A stretch of 64,000 bases of DNA from Arthrobacter sp. ISL-85 (GCF_018613675.1 NZ_JAGGPQ010000017.1:164890-228889), one strand, 5' to 3'. Shown: positions 1 to 8,444, counted from the stretch's first letter. Notes: generated by a model not told the origin, from the sequence alone. Translations and numbers: made by a program.

Positions 1-428
1 ACCTCGTCCCAGACGGTTTCGACGTCGTAGCCACCGGCATCCCCCCAGTCCACGATGGCCTGGGCGTACCGCATCTGGGTGGGCTCGTCGTCGTGCTCCA
101 TCATGGCCAGCTCTGCCTCATCAACCTCGCGGGCAGCGGCCGCCAGGGACGGGGGAGCGGCGGATACCAGGAGGTCCCGGACGGTGGAGCCGTCCCGCAC
201 CTGGCCCACGAACTGGCGCATGATCCCCATGGTCCCGGAGCGGCCCACCACGCCCTCGTCCGGAACCAGGTCTCCGGCGATGATCCGGAACAGTGTGGTC
301 TTGCCGGTGCCGTTGGGGCCGATCAGGGCCGTTTTGGTGCCGTCCGGGACCTTGAAGGTGACCCCGTTCAGGAGCTGGGTGCCGTCGGAGAGGAAGTAGT
401 CGATGCCGGAAACGTCAATATGGGCCAC
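1..428 (-). CDS. ABC-F family ATP-binding protein, N-terminal part
   Basis: The gene runs off the left edge, so only about 142 N-terminal residues are visible. The reading begins at a GTG (426-428) with MAHIDVSGIDYFLSDGTQLL, followed by a Walker A motif GPNGTGKTT near residue 38 and a Q-loop region (MGIMRQFVGQ). No membrane segment is present, which fits the soluble duplicated-ATPase ABC-F class that acts on ribosomes (translation factors and antibiotic-protection proteins) rather than a transporter. The second ATPase half and the linker lie outside the window, so the subgroup cannot be named. It starts 25 bases downstream of the penicillin-binding protein gene on the same strand and may be co-transcribed with it. 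Confidence 0.85.
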   Translation of the reverse strand, partial: MAHIDVSGIDYFLSDGTQLLNGVTFKVPDGTKTALIGPNGTGKTTLFRIIAGDLVPDEGVVGRSGTMGIMRQFVGQVRDGSTVRDLLVSAAPPSLAAAAREVDEAELAMMEHDDEPTQMRYAQAIVDWGDAGGYDVETVWDE

Positions 429-453
429 ACCGTCAATCCTCCCACGGCTGTCC

Positions 454-2442
454 TTAGCCTGCGGCGGTGAGGAACTGCTTCAGCAGCGGGCCGGAGGTGG
501 TGGCGCCCAGGCCGCCGTCCTCCACGAAGACGGCTACGGCCAGGTCACCATGGACGGCAACGATCCAGGCGTGCGTCTTGGGAGGATTCTCCGTGCCGAA
601 CTCGGCCGTTCCGGTCTTGGCGCCCACCGGGGCACCGGGGACGCTGGAAAGGAAGCCCGCGTGCCCGGAGGTGACCACGGCGCGCATCATGTCCGCAAGC
701 GATGCCGCCTCCGCTGCGGTGATGGGCTTGTCCGACGCCGTGGAGGGCGCCTCTGCCGTGGCTGTCGCCGATGCTTCGGCTGCTGGAGCGGTGGATCCCG
801 CCGTTGTCCCGGCGGCGGGAGCACCGGCGTCGGGATTCAGGACCAGCTGCGCCGAGACCGGGGCGCCCTTGGCGACCGAGCCGGCCATGATCGCCGCAGC
901 CAGCGGGGACAGCAGCACCTTGCCCTGGCCAATCATGGATGCGGCGTGTTCCGTGCCCTGGGCTTCGCCGGGAACGGAGCCCAGGAAGGCTTCCGCCCCG
1001 AGCTTGGGCGCCTCAACCGCAACACCCATGGATGTGGCGGCAGCTTCAAGCTGGCCCTGCGAGACCGAGTCGCGCTGCGAGATGAAGGCAGTGTTGCAGG
1101 AGTGCGCAAAGGCGTCCCGCAGTGTGACCGCGCCCAGGGAGGTCTCGGGGTAGCCTTCGGAGTTCTTGAAGGTCCGTCCGTCCACTGTGAGCGTCGGGGT
1201 GCACTGGACGGTGGAGTCCGGCGTCATCCCGTTGCGGAACATTGCGAGGGAATCCACCATTTTGAAGATGGAGCCCGGTGCGTACTGTCCCAGCATGGCG
1301 GTGTTGTAGCCGTTGCTGCCGGGCCCGGAGGCCGCTGCCAGCACGGCCCCGCTGGAGGGGCGAAGCGCCACGATGGCTGACGCAGGCCCCACTTTTTCCA
1401 GGGTGGTTTCAGCCAGTGACTGCAGCCGCGGATCGAGCGTGGTCTTCAGTGGTGTCCCGGGCTTGGGTGCAACCTGGAAGAGAACGCGACGGGGGTCCGT
1501 TCCTGCGGACTGGATCTGTTCGCGGGTCAGGTCCGCCCGCTGCGCGCGGATGACGACGGCGTCCGATCCACGAAGCTGTTTGTCGTACTGCTGCTGGAGC
1601 CCGCCGATGCCGGTGACATCGCCTGCGGCCAGGGCACCTTTCGACGCGTCGATCTGTTCGGCCGTGGCTTCGCCAACGGAACCAAGGACTGCGCGCGCAA
1701 ACGTCCTGCTCGGGGCCAGGGGAATCGACGCCGGAATTCCCCGGGCGCCGGGAATGGCCTGGATTTGCTCATCAGAGATGGTCCGGCCTTCTTCACGCAG
1801 GGTGATCGCGGGAACAAAGGCCTGCGCCCCGGCGGACTTGACCTGCTGCACGTAAGCGGCCGGGTCCACCCCTACCAGTGCTGCCAGCTTGCCTGCGGAA
1901 TCGGCCGGGTCTGCCGCGCCCAGCTGGGGCTTGTCGATGCCCACATTCAGCACGGGCCGGTAGGTCACCAGCGGGACGTCACCGGCACCAAGGATGTCGG
2001 CGCGTTGGGGGGACTGGGATCCTTTGGTCACGATCTCGCTGTCCGCAAGGCCTGGTGCCAGGATGGCCGGGTCCCAGACGGTGAGCCATTTGTCGCCGGA
2101 CTTCTTGAAGTTCGCCGCGATGGTGTATTTCCACTCAGCATCGCCGAGCTTCCATGTGTAGTTCAAGGGGGCGGACGCCTTGTCGCCGTCCAGCGTCAGG
2201 CCGCCGGCCTGGACCTCGGGCTTTTGCGGGTCCAGGGCCGCAAAGACCTGGTGCAGCTGGTCGTTGGCCGACGCCGCGTCCTTGCCTTCGAAAGCTACGG
2301 ACCCTACGTCCAGCGCCGAGACCGCGGCGGCCAGTTGTTGTGCCGCGGTTTCTGCCCCGGATTTTCCGTCATCGCAGGCCACCAGGGAGGTTCCGAGAAT
2401 GAGCGCAGCTACGGCAAGCGAAAGTTTTGTTGATTTCCCCAT
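454..2442 (-). CDS. MecA-like class B penicillin-binding protein (lipoprotein)
   Basis: A 662-residue protein beginning MGKSTKLSLAVAALILG with a lipobox-like LVAC near residue 21, so it is probably anchored outside the membrane. The N-terminal third resembles the NTF2-like MecA-N domain, followed by a dimerisation region and a transpeptidase domain. The catalytic motifs are visible: SIFK near 391-394, SCN near 448 and KTG near 609. These cross-link peptidoglycan stem peptides in this family. An Ala/Thr/Pro-rich low-complexity stretch of about 35 residues (roughly 539-573) sits between SCN and KTG, which is unusual. The frame is open for 50 codons upstream, but the chosen ATG precedes the signal peptide directly. 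Family assignment is firm; the physiological role, housekeeping or beta-lactam tolerance, is not known. Confidence 0.88.
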   Translation of the reverse strand: MGKSTKLSLAVAALILGTSLVACDDGKSGAETAAQQLAAAVSALDVGSVAFEGKDAASANDQLHQVFAALDPQKPEVQAGGLTLDGDKASAPLNYTWKLGDAEWKYTIAANFKKSGDKWLTVWDPAILAPGLADSEIVTKGSQSPQRADILGAGDVPLVTYRPVLNVGIDKPQLGAADPADSAGKLAALVGVDPAAYVQQVKSAGAQAFVPAITLREEGRTISDEQIQAIPGARGIPASIPLAPSRTFARAVLGSVGEATAEQIDASKGALAAGDVTGIGGLQQQYDKQLRGSDAVVIRAQRADLTREQIQSAGTDPRRVLFQVAPKPGTPLKTTLDPRLQSLAETTLEKVGPASAIVALRPSSGAVLAAASGPGSNGYNTAMLGQYAPGSIFKMVDSLAMFRNGMTPDSTVQCTPTLTVDGRTFKNSEGYPETSLGAVTLRDAFAHSCNTAFISQRDSVSQGQLEAAATSMGVAVEAPKLGAEAFLGSVPGEAQGTEHAASMIGQGKVLLSPLAAAIMAGSVAKGAPVSAQLVLNPDAGAPAAGTTAGSTAPAAEASATATAEAPSTASDKPITAAEAASLADMMRAVVTSGHAGFLSSVPGAPVGAKTGTAEFGTENPPKTHAWIVAVHGDLAVAVFVEDGGLGATTSGPLLKQFLTAAG

Positions 2443-2512
2443 CGCGCCATTATCCCCCGGGCCGGACGCGGGCAATGCCAACCGGCCGCCAGGACGTGCG
2501 GACCCCGGGAAC

Positions 2513-3970
2513 TTAGTGCCGGGGAACCTGGGAGAGTCCCAACTCCGGGACCGGCAGCCTGAAGATGTCCTTGAGGGCATGCTTTGCCGCATGCATCCCC
2601 GGCATGCCTGTCACCCCCGGCCCCGGTGGGGTCGACGACGAGCAGAGGTAGACGCCCAGCAGCGGCGTCCGCCACGGGACAGGGGAGACGACCGGCTTCT
2701 GGATAAGCCCCCGGACGTCCATCACGCCCGCACTGAAGTCGCCCCCGACGTAGTTGCGGTTGTACTCAGCCAGCTCCGCCGCGGTGATGACGTGCGATTC
2801 CACCACCAGGTCGCGGAACCCCGGCGCGAACCGTTCCAGCTGCGCCACCACCTGGCTGGTCATGTCCTTTGTTGAGCCGGAGGGAACATGGCAGTAGGTC
2901 CACAGTATGTGCCGTCCCGCCGGAGCGCGGCTGGAGTCGAAGCGGGAGGGCTGGGCGACGAGAACGTACGGCCGCTCGGGATGGCGTCCGGCACTGACCT
3001 CGTTTTCCGAGCGCGCCAGTTCCGCCCGTGTACCGCCCACGTGCACCGTGCCGGCGTCGGAAAGCCCGGCGGCCTGCCACGGAACCGGCCCGGAGAGGAT
3101 GAAGTCCACCTTGCAGGAGCCGTTGCCGTAGCGGAAACGCTCCAGTGGCCGCCGGTAGTGGCCGGGGAGCGAGTCCCCCGCCATGTTCAGCAGTCCCTGG
3201 GGGGCCACGTCCAGGAGGGTGGCCCGGGCGGCAGGAAGCTGCTCCAGCCGGTCGATCGGGGTTCCAGTGTGGATGACCCCGCCGTGGGCGCGGATGTCCT
3301 CGGCCAGTGCTTCGGCGATTGATGCGGAGCCGCCGCTGGGGATGGGCCACCCACCGGCGTGCCCCAGGGCACCGAGCATGAGCCCGGCCCCGGCGGCTGC
3401 GAGGGAGGGCAGATGGGAGATGGCGTGCGCGGCCACACCGCTGAGGAGAGCCGGCGCAAGTTCTTCCCGGAACCTGGCGTTCCACAGTCCGGTTCCCTGT
3501 TCCAGGGTCCGTAGTCCGTAAATTCCGGCCACCAGGGGGTTCCGTGGGATCCGGAGTAGCTGGTTCTGCGTAAAGTCCATGACGTCGTCGATGTGCTGGA
3601 CCAACGGTTCCATGAGCCGTCGGTAGGCGGGGCCGTCCTGTCCCAGTTCCGCCGCGGTCCTGTCCAGCGATTTGTAGGCCAGCGCTGCGCGGCCGCCGTC
3701 CAGTGGCGAGCCGAAGGACACTTCCGGGGTGACCAGATCCACCCGCCGGGGCAGTTCGAAGGCACGGAAGAAAGGGGATGCCACGGCCATTGGATGCACG
3801 GCGGAGCAGACGTCATGGAAGTGCTCCGGCTGCATCAGCTCGGTGGTCCGGGTTCCGCCGCCGATTTTCGTGGCTGCCTCGAAGACCTCCACCGAGAGTC
3901 CGGCGCGTGCCATGACTGCTGCTGCCGAGAGCCCATTGGGACCGGAGCCTACTACCGCGACATCAGGCAT
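2513..3970 (-). CDS. FAD-dependent oxidoreductase, phytoene-desaturase-like
   Basis: A 485-residue flavoprotein. The start MPDVAVVGSGPNGLSAA gives a dinucleotide-binding GxGxxG motif at residues 8-13, followed by a second FAD-contact segment, GGGTRT, near residue 40. The overall pattern is that of the COG1233 phytoene-dehydrogenase-like oxidoreductases, whose substrates range from carotenoids to unknown lipids. No other carotenoid gene is nearby, so carotenoid synthesis is not supported. The start overlaps the end of the upstream glycosyltransferase gene by 8 bases (3963-3970), which suggests translational coupling and a shared transcript. The substrate is unknown. Confidence 0.8.
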   Translation of the reverse strand: MPDVAVVGSGPNGLSAAAVMARAGLSVEVFEAATKIGGGTRTTELMQPEHFHDVCSAVHPMAVASPFFRAFELPRRVDLVTPEVSFGSPLDGGRAALAYKSLDRTAAELGQDGPAYRRLMEPLVQHIDDVMDFTQNQLLRIPRNPLVAGIYGLRTLEQGTGLWNARFREELAPALLSGVAAHAISHLPSLAAAGAGLMLGALGHAGGWPIPSGGSASIAEALAEDIRAHGGVIHTGTPIDRLEQLPAARATLLDVAPQGLLNMAGDSLPGHYRRPLERFRYGNGSCKVDFILSGPVPWQAAGLSDAGTVHVGGTRAELARSENEVSAGRHPERPYVLVAQPSRFDSSRAPAGRHILWTYCHVPSGSTKDMTSQVVAQLERFAPGFRDLVVESHVITAAELAEYNRNYVGGDFSAGVMDVRGLIQKPVVSPVPWRTPLLGVYLCSSSTPPGPGVTGMPGMHAAKHALKDIFRLPVPELGLSQVPRH

Positions 3971-5426
3971 GGGACCTTGCTTTCGAATGAGCGAGCGAAA
4001 CGGCAGGCCGGCGCGGGTTCGGACGGAACCGGTCGGGTGCGTTGGCGAAAGGGCCGCCGTGCGGGTCATCAAGATGGTGGCGCCGGATGGGGTCGTACGT
4101 GGGGTTGTAGATATCCCAGACGACGCGTGCCATGAGGTAGCCCACCGCGGCCATGTGTGCGGCTACGGCGAGGACGTAGTAGGGCATGTCCAGGTTGTGC
4201 TGGGAAGAACCTGCGCTGGTCACCTGACCAAGGTACATCCAGATTGCGGCCCAATGCAGGGCTTCGATGCCCTGCCAGACCAGGAAGTCGCGCCACCGCG
4301 GCCTGGCCAGGGCCAGCAGCGGAATGAGCCACACCACGTACTGCGGCGAATAGACCTTGCTGGTCATGATGAAGGCAGCCACGATAAGGAATGCGAGTTG
4401 GGCCAGGCGCGGGCGGCGGCGGGCCGTCAGGGCTACAGCGGCAATGCCGGCGCAGGCCGCCACAAAGAGCCCCGCGGACAGGACGCTGACCCCTTCGGCA
4501 CCCAGCCCGGACCAGCCCAGCCTGTCCGCCACAAGGTTGTAGGCGAACCAGGCCGAGCTGTACCCGGCACCCCGTTCGGCGCTGTACTGGAAAAAATAGG
4601 TCCAGCCGGAAAAGTTGGCGAGGGCGAACGGCAGGTTGACCACCAGCCACGTGGCACCCGCGCTGCCGGCGGTCACCAGCAGCGGGCGCCATCTTCCCGT
4701 GCGCACCGCAAGCAGCAGGATGGCCCCGAGCACCAGCACCGGATACAGCTTGGTAGCCGTGGCCAGGCCGATCAGCACCCCGGCGGGAACAAGGCGCTGC
4801 CGGGCGAAAAAGTACATGCCCAGCGCCAGGAGGAACACCGCCCAGAGATCCCAGTTGATGGTTCCGGCCAGCACGATTCCCGGCGCAACCGCCACCATGG
4901 CGGCGTCCCAGGGGCGGCGGCCGGGCATGCGGGCGATCACCAGAACGGTGAGCATGGCCACCACCGCCAGCAGCACGGTGTTGATATCGAAGTAGGCCAG
5001 CGCCCGGGCGTTGGCATCTCCGCCAGGCACCAGCCATGCCGTCAGCCCCGCAATCAACCCGAGGAGCACCGGGTATTCGAATTGGCTGCCGCTGCCCAGG
5101 ATGGGAAAGATTCCTGCCGCCATGCCACGGTTCCGGAACAGCTCGGGGAAGTCCGAGTAGCAGGTGGCATAAAACTGCGTGGGCGTCTCCCACCCGTTGA
5201 CCCTGCAATATCCCTTCAGCAGGATCCCCAGCAGGGCGGCCAGCGCCGTGAGGACCACGAGCACCCGCTCCACAGTGAAGATGCCCGGGGTGACCACGCC
5301 GGGATCGGCCCTGGTGCCCAGCGGGCCGCCGATCACCTCCGTGAATTTCCGCAACAGGGCATCACTGCGGCTGGGCACCACGATGCGGGGCCGTCGTCCA
5401 TCCTCCGGCGGCTGGGTCTCGTGCAT
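3963..5426 (-). CDS. GT87 (DUF2029)-type integral membrane glycosyltransferase
   Basis: A 487-residue polytopic membrane protein with about ten hydrophobic segments starting at FTVERVLVVLTALAALLGIL and an extracytoplasmic loop containing YCRVNGWETPTQFYATCYSD. This resembles the GT87/DUF2029 polyprenyl-phosphate-sugar-dependent transferases, which include mycobacterial mannosyltransferases of lipoglycan synthesis. The exact sugar and acceptor cannot be read from sequence. No Shine-Dalgarno sequence precedes the ATG, but a TAAGCT -10-like element lies 7 bases upstream, so a leaderless transcript is likely. The last 8 bases overlap the FAD oxidoreductase start. Confidence 0.8.
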   Translation of the reverse strand: MHETQPPEDGRRPRIVVPSRSDALLRKFTEVIGGPLGTRADPGVVTPGIFTVERVLVVLTALAALLGILLKGYCRVNGWETPTQFYATCYSDFPELFRNRGMAAGIFPILGSGSQFEYPVLLGLIAGLTAWLVPGGDANARALAYFDINTVLLAVVAMLTVLVIARMPGRRPWDAAMVAVAPGIVLAGTINWDLWAVFLLALGMYFFARQRLVPAGVLIGLATATKLYPVLVLGAILLLAVRTGRWRPLLVTAGSAGATWLVVNLPFALANFSGWTYFFQYSAERGAGYSSAWFAYNLVADRLGWSGLGAEGVSVLSAGLFVAACAGIAAVALTARRRPRLAQLAFLIVAAFIMTSKVYSPQYVVWLIPLLALARPRWRDFLVWQGIEALHWAAIWMYLGQVTSAGSSQHNLDMPYYVLAVAAHMAAVGYLMARVVWDIYNPTYDPIRRHHLDDPHGGPFANAPDRFRPNPRRPAVSLAHSKARSHA

Positions 5427-5433
5427 GGGATCG

Positions 5434-5439
5434 AGCTTA
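5434..5439 (-). promoter_or_regulatory. Candidate -10 element of a leaderless GT87 transcript
   Basis: TAAGCT on the minus strand, 7 bases before the ATG of the GT87 gene, fits the TANNNT pattern typical of actinobacterial leaderless mRNAs. No ribosome binding site is present to explain the start otherwise. Inferred only. Confidence 0.4.
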
Positions 5440-5474
5440 CAGCCGGCCCCTTCCCCCAGGACCGGGACCGGCTG

Positions 5475-5603
5475 TCAGCGCAGGCCGCCTACCTGCTGGT
5501 GCATCAGCACGAAGACGTCATTCCGATGCTGCTCCAGCAGCTCAATGTTCAGGGAACTGCGGCGCAGCAGGGGGCGGGACAGAAGTCTCATGATTCTTTG
5601 CAT
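5475..5603 (-). CDS. Small basic ORF with an exceptionally strong ribosome binding site (42 aa)
   Basis: A 42-codon frame starting MQRIMRLLSRPLLRRSSLNI and ending QQVGGLR, with a basic, amphipathic N-terminal half. It is preceded by AGAAAGGAGGTG (5614-5625, minus strand), a 12-base match to the actinobacterial 16S rRNA 3' end. Ten bases separate it from the ATG. An in-frame TTG (5604-5606) would give 7-base spacing and is an alternative start. No family is recognised. It could be a small regulatory peptide, a toxin or a leader for the downstream GT87 gene. The existence of translation is well supported by the binding site, but the function is not. Confidence 0.5.
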   Translation of the reverse strand: MQRIMRLLSRPLLRRSSLNIELLEQHRNDVFVLMHQQVGGLR

Positions 5604-5686
5604 CAAAGGAAACCACCTCCTTTCTTCAAACTTCAGGCAGGAAAAAATTGCATGGCGGATCAGCGCCGCTTTTCGTCTGCAAAAGC

Positions 5687-5796
5687 CCGTGAATCACGGC
5701 AAGGAGATTCCCGAAAGGGAATTAAAGGGAATTGTGCGGAAAGCACAATTAAATGGATCGCCTGTAAAGTCCTCCGAATACATGACTGTTCGGAGG
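5687..5796. repeat. Array of four short perfect hairpins
   Basis: Within 110 bases there are four perfect inverted repeats: CCGTG/CACGG (5687-5699, 3-base loop), ATTCCC/GGGAAT with a GAAA loop (5707-5722), AATTGTGC/GCACAATT with a GGAAA loop (5730-5750) and CCTCCGAA/TTCGGAGG with a 10-base loop (5771-5796). The stretch is clearly more A+T-rich than its surroundings. It lies between two tiny minus-strand ORFs with strong ribosome binding sites, so a structured RNA on that strand is the likeliest reading. No known RNA family is recognised. Confidence 0.55.
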
Positions 5797-5903
5797 CAAA
5801 GTGAGGGCTGCATCAGCGGCTGGTCTGCGGAGTCAGCAGAAGCATGTCCGTTCGGACGTAAAAGGAACCTGAGCAGCGGTCCCGCCGGAAAGGCTGGCGC
5901 CGG

Positions 5904-6038
5904 TTAGCGGCGTCGCAGCAAGCCCGGGGAGACGGCAGGCCGCCCGGTGCCCGAATTGACCGAGGCAACGCATGCGGAATCAGCAAAAGCCGGGAATGCA
6001 TTGACGGTGGCATTCCATTCGCCAGTCAAAGTCATCAT
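5904..6038 (-). CDS. Small ORF with a strong ribosome binding site (44 aa)
   Basis: Reads MMTLTGEWNATVNAFPAFAD and ends GLLRRR. AAGAAGGAGG with AGGAGG at 6047-6052 (minus strand) lies 8 bases before the first of two consecutive ATG codons. There is no clear signal peptide, transmembrane segment or known motif. It has the same layout as the 42-codon ORF 300 bases further along: strong binding site, short peptide, hairpins around it. An overlapping frame of 66 codons from 6013 lacks a ribosome binding site and was rejected. Unrecognised. Confidence 0.45.
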   Translation of the reverse strand: MMTLTGEWNATVNAFPAFADSACVASVNSGTGRPAVSPGLLRRR

Positions 6039-6083
6039 TATCCCAACCTCCTTCTTTGCTGTCCGCTGCGTGGATTGCGATGC

Positions 6084-6188
6084 GGCCTGGAACCCAGGCC
6101 GATCACCATGGGGTCAGGAATAAAGGTATCGCAGGATTCGGCGAATTGCCAGCAATTCGCAGAGGAAAAAGTAGAACTTTCCGGAAAG
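6084..6188. repeat. Three further perfect hairpins upstream of the 44-aa ORF
   Basis: GGCCTGG/CCAGGCC with a 3-base loop (6084-6100), GCGAATTG/CAATTCGC with a CCAG loop (6141-6160) and the palindrome CTTTCCGGAAAG (6177-6188). They lie between the phosphatase stop and the small ORF. None is followed by a convincing U-run on the minus strand, so simple termination does not explain them. Confidence 0.5.
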
Positions 6189-6194
6189 AAAGGT

Positions 6195-6779
6195 TTACAG
6201 GCCCCAACGGACAATAGCGGGTGTCTTTTTATCCCAGCCCAGGGTGCAGACCTTGGCCGTCCCCAGGACAAAGTGCCGGCCCTCCGCAGGCGGCAGTTCC
6301 AGCCAGCGCGCGGTGAGGATCCGGGAGAAATGCCCGTGCGCCACGATCAGCACGTTATCCATCCCGGATTCCAGGATCCGGCCGATAATCTTGTCCGCCC
6401 TGGCGGCGACCTCGTCCAGCGTCTCACCGTTGGGCACGCCATGGGTCCAGATCAGGTAGTCGGGGTTGTCCTTGCGGATCAGGTCGGAGCTGATCCCTTC
6501 GTAGTCGCCGTAGTTCCACTCCACGGCCAGCGGCTCGTGCCGGGCGTCGGGGAAGCCGGCAAGTTCGGCGGTCCGCCGTGCCCGGCGCAGCGGCGAGGTG
6601 AGCACCAGGTCGAAATCAACGCCGTCCAGCACCTTCCGGGCCTCGACGGCCTGCTGTTCGCCTTCCACGGTCAGCGGGAGATCGGTCAGGCCGGTGTACT
6701 GCCCGCTTTTGGACCACTCGGTCTCACCGTGGCGGAGGATCCAGAGTTGCGGGCGCGGGGCAAAGGCGGGGTTGGTCAC
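6195..6779 (-). CDS. Histidine phosphatase family protein (phosphoglycerate-mutase-like)
   Basis: A 194-residue protein with the catalytic RHGE motif near residues 16-19 (ILRHGETEWSKSGQYTG), the second conserved arginine in TSPLRRARRT and the later VAHGHFSR histidine. These residues form the phosphohistidine site of branch-1 histidine phosphatases. The length fits small GpmB/CobC-like broad-specificity phosphatases rather than true dPGM. It overlaps the end of the CCA-adding enzyme gene by 4 bases, so the two are probably translated from one message. The substrate is unknown. Confidence 0.88.
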   Translation of the reverse strand: MTNPAFAPRPQLWILRHGETEWSKSGQYTGLTDLPLTVEGEQQAVEARKVLDGVDFDLVLTSPLRRARRTAELAGFPDARHEPLAVEWNYGDYEGISSDLIRKDNPDYLIWTHGVPNGETLDEVAARADKIIGRILESGMDNVLIVAHGHFSRILTARWLELPPAEGRHFVLGTAKVCTLGWDKKTPAIVRWGL

Positions 6780-8284
6780 TTGGACTCCTCAACGGGTGAA
6801 GGTTCGACGACGGCGGGAGAGGCTTCGGCCCCAGGTCCTGCAGGTGCTGATTCAGGCTGTTCCGCCCACCAGCGGAGCAGGCGTGCCTCCGCTTCTTCGG
6901 TGGGCAGCGGTCCGTATTCCATCCGTTCATTTAGAAGGAATTTGTAGGCGCGGCCCACCACGGGCCCGGGCTTGAGTCCCAGCAGCGCCATGATCCGCGC
7001 ACCGTCCAGGTCCGGGCGCACGGCGTCCAGGGACTCCTGTTCCCGGAGGGCGGCAATCCGTGCTTCAAGGTCGTCGTAGGCGAAGGCCAGGCGTTCGGAC
7101 TTTCGCTGGTTCCTGGTGGTGACGTCGGAGCGGGTCAGCCGGTGCAGGCGTTCGAGCAGCGGCCCGGCGTCCGTGACATAGCGCCGGACGGCGGAGTCGC
7201 TCCAGCCGGCGTCGCCGTAGCCGTAGAAGCGCATATGGAGTTCCACCAGCCGCGCCACGGCCTTGGTGGTGTCGTTGTCGAACCGCAAAGCCTTCATCCG
7301 CTTGCTGGTGAGCTTGGCACCCACCATGTCGTGGTGGCGGAAGCTCACCGCGCCGCCCGGTTCGAAGCGGCGCGTGGCCGGCTTCCCGACGTCGTGCATC
7401 AATGCTGCAAAGCGCAGCACGAAGTCCGGCCCGGGCACAGGGCCCTCCACGTCCGTTTCAAGCTCGGCTGCCTGTTCCAGGACCTGCAGGGAGTGCTGGT
7501 AGACGTCCTTGTGCCGGTGGTGCTCGTCGGATTCGAGGCGGAGGGCGGAGACCTCGGGCAGCACGTGCTCGGCCAGGCCGGTGTCCACCAGGAGGTCGAT
7601 GCCTGTCCGGGGGCGGGACCCACAGACCAGCTTGACCAGTTCGTCCCGCACCCGCTCCGCGGAAATGATCTTGATCCGGTCGGCCATGCCCGTCATGGCA
7701 TCCCGGACGTCGTCGCTGACGGTGACCCCCAGCTGGGCGGCGAACCGGGCCGCACGCATCATGCGCAGCGGGTCGTCAGAGAAGGATGCTTCCGGCGAAC
7801 CCGGGGTGGCCAGCACGGAGGCGTGGAGGTCCCGCACACCGCCGAAAGGGTCCACCAGCTCCATGGAAGGCAGCTTGAGGGCCATGGCGTTGATGGTGAA
7901 ATCCCGGCGCAGCAGGTCGTCGGTCAGCGAGGAACCAAAAGCCACCACTGGTTTCCGGGAGTCGGGATCGTAAGCCTCTGCCCGGTAGGTGGTGATCTCG
8001 ATCTGGAATCCGGCCTTTCGCATGCCGATGGTGCCGAAGGCCCGGCCGATCTCCCAAAAGTTGTCGGCCCACTTCTTGATGAGTGCCACAGTCTGGTCCG
8101 GGGTGGCGTCAGTGGTGAAGTCCAGGTCGGGGGAGGTCCGGCCCAGGAAGAGGTCGCGCACCGGACCGCCCACAAGCGACAGCTCGTGGCCGGCGTCCAC
8201 GAAGCGCTGCCCGAGCTCCAGGACCACCGGGGGCACCTTGAAGTCGACAGTGTGGGAATCAGTCTTGTGATGTGCGTGCGCCAT
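6776..8284 (-). CDS. cca: CCA-adding tRNA nucleotidyltransferase
   Basis: A 502-residue class II nucleotidyltransferase. The N-terminal head holds the metal site GGPVRDLFLGRTSPDLDFTT (residues ~39-58), whose DxD is seen in SPDLDF. The middle contains the RRDFTINAMAL motif, and an HD domain (ALMHDVGKP) follows near residues 293-301. The enzyme adds or repairs the CCA end of tRNAs. This is relevant here because the tRNA-Ile and tRNA-Leu genes in this window do not encode CCA. The Ala/Pro/Ser-rich C-terminal tail is variable in the group. AAGGA lies 4 bases before the ATG. It is divergent from the NUDIX gene. Confidence 0.92.
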   Translation of the reverse strand: MAHAHHKTDSHTVDFKVPPVVLELGQRFVDAGHELSLVGGPVRDLFLGRTSPDLDFTTDATPDQTVALIKKWADNFWEIGRAFGTIGMRKAGFQIEITTYRAEAYDPDSRKPVVAFGSSLTDDLLRRDFTINAMALKLPSMELVDPFGGVRDLHASVLATPGSPEASFSDDPLRMMRAARFAAQLGVTVSDDVRDAMTGMADRIKIISAERVRDELVKLVCGSRPRTGIDLLVDTGLAEHVLPEVSALRLESDEHHRHKDVYQHSLQVLEQAAELETDVEGPVPGPDFVLRFAALMHDVGKPATRRFEPGGAVSFRHHDMVGAKLTSKRMKALRFDNDTTKAVARLVELHMRFYGYGDAGWSDSAVRRYVTDAGPLLERLHRLTRSDVTTRNQRKSERLAFAYDDLEARIAALREQESLDAVRPDLDGARIMALLGLKPGPVVGRAYKFLLNERMEYGPLPTEEAEARLLRWWAEQPESAPAGPGAEASPAVVEPSPVEESK

Positions 8285-8431
8285 AGTTCCTTAAGCTTGG
8301 CAGAAACCTGCGCCTTGGCAGTCCAAAAACGCGTCACGATCCGCGCTGATTGGCCCTCCCCTCCGGAAAGTGCGTCATATCCCGTCCATGTTGGTGTCAT
8401 GTTCCGGTCATCACGGGAGGGCAACAGTCGT

Positions 8432-8437
8432 TAGAGT
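8432..8437 (+). promoter_or_regulatory. Candidate -10 element of a leaderless NUDIX transcript
   Basis: TAGAGT lies 7 bases before the ATG at 8445, where no Shine-Dalgarno sequence is present. This is the spacing expected for a leaderless actinobacterial mRNA. The matching -35 is not clear. Confidence 0.45.
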
Positions 8438-8444
8438 GGACTCC

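Noticed and set aside
3729..5804. 691-codon plus-strand frame antisense to the GT87 gene
   Set aside because: Explained by codon bias of the membrane glycosyltransferase gene on the other strand; its sequence is Gln/His/Arg-rich nonsense.
5813..6013. 66-codon frame overlapping the 44-codon ORF
   Set aside because: No Shine-Dalgarno before its ATG, while the overlapping 44-codon frame has an excellent one.
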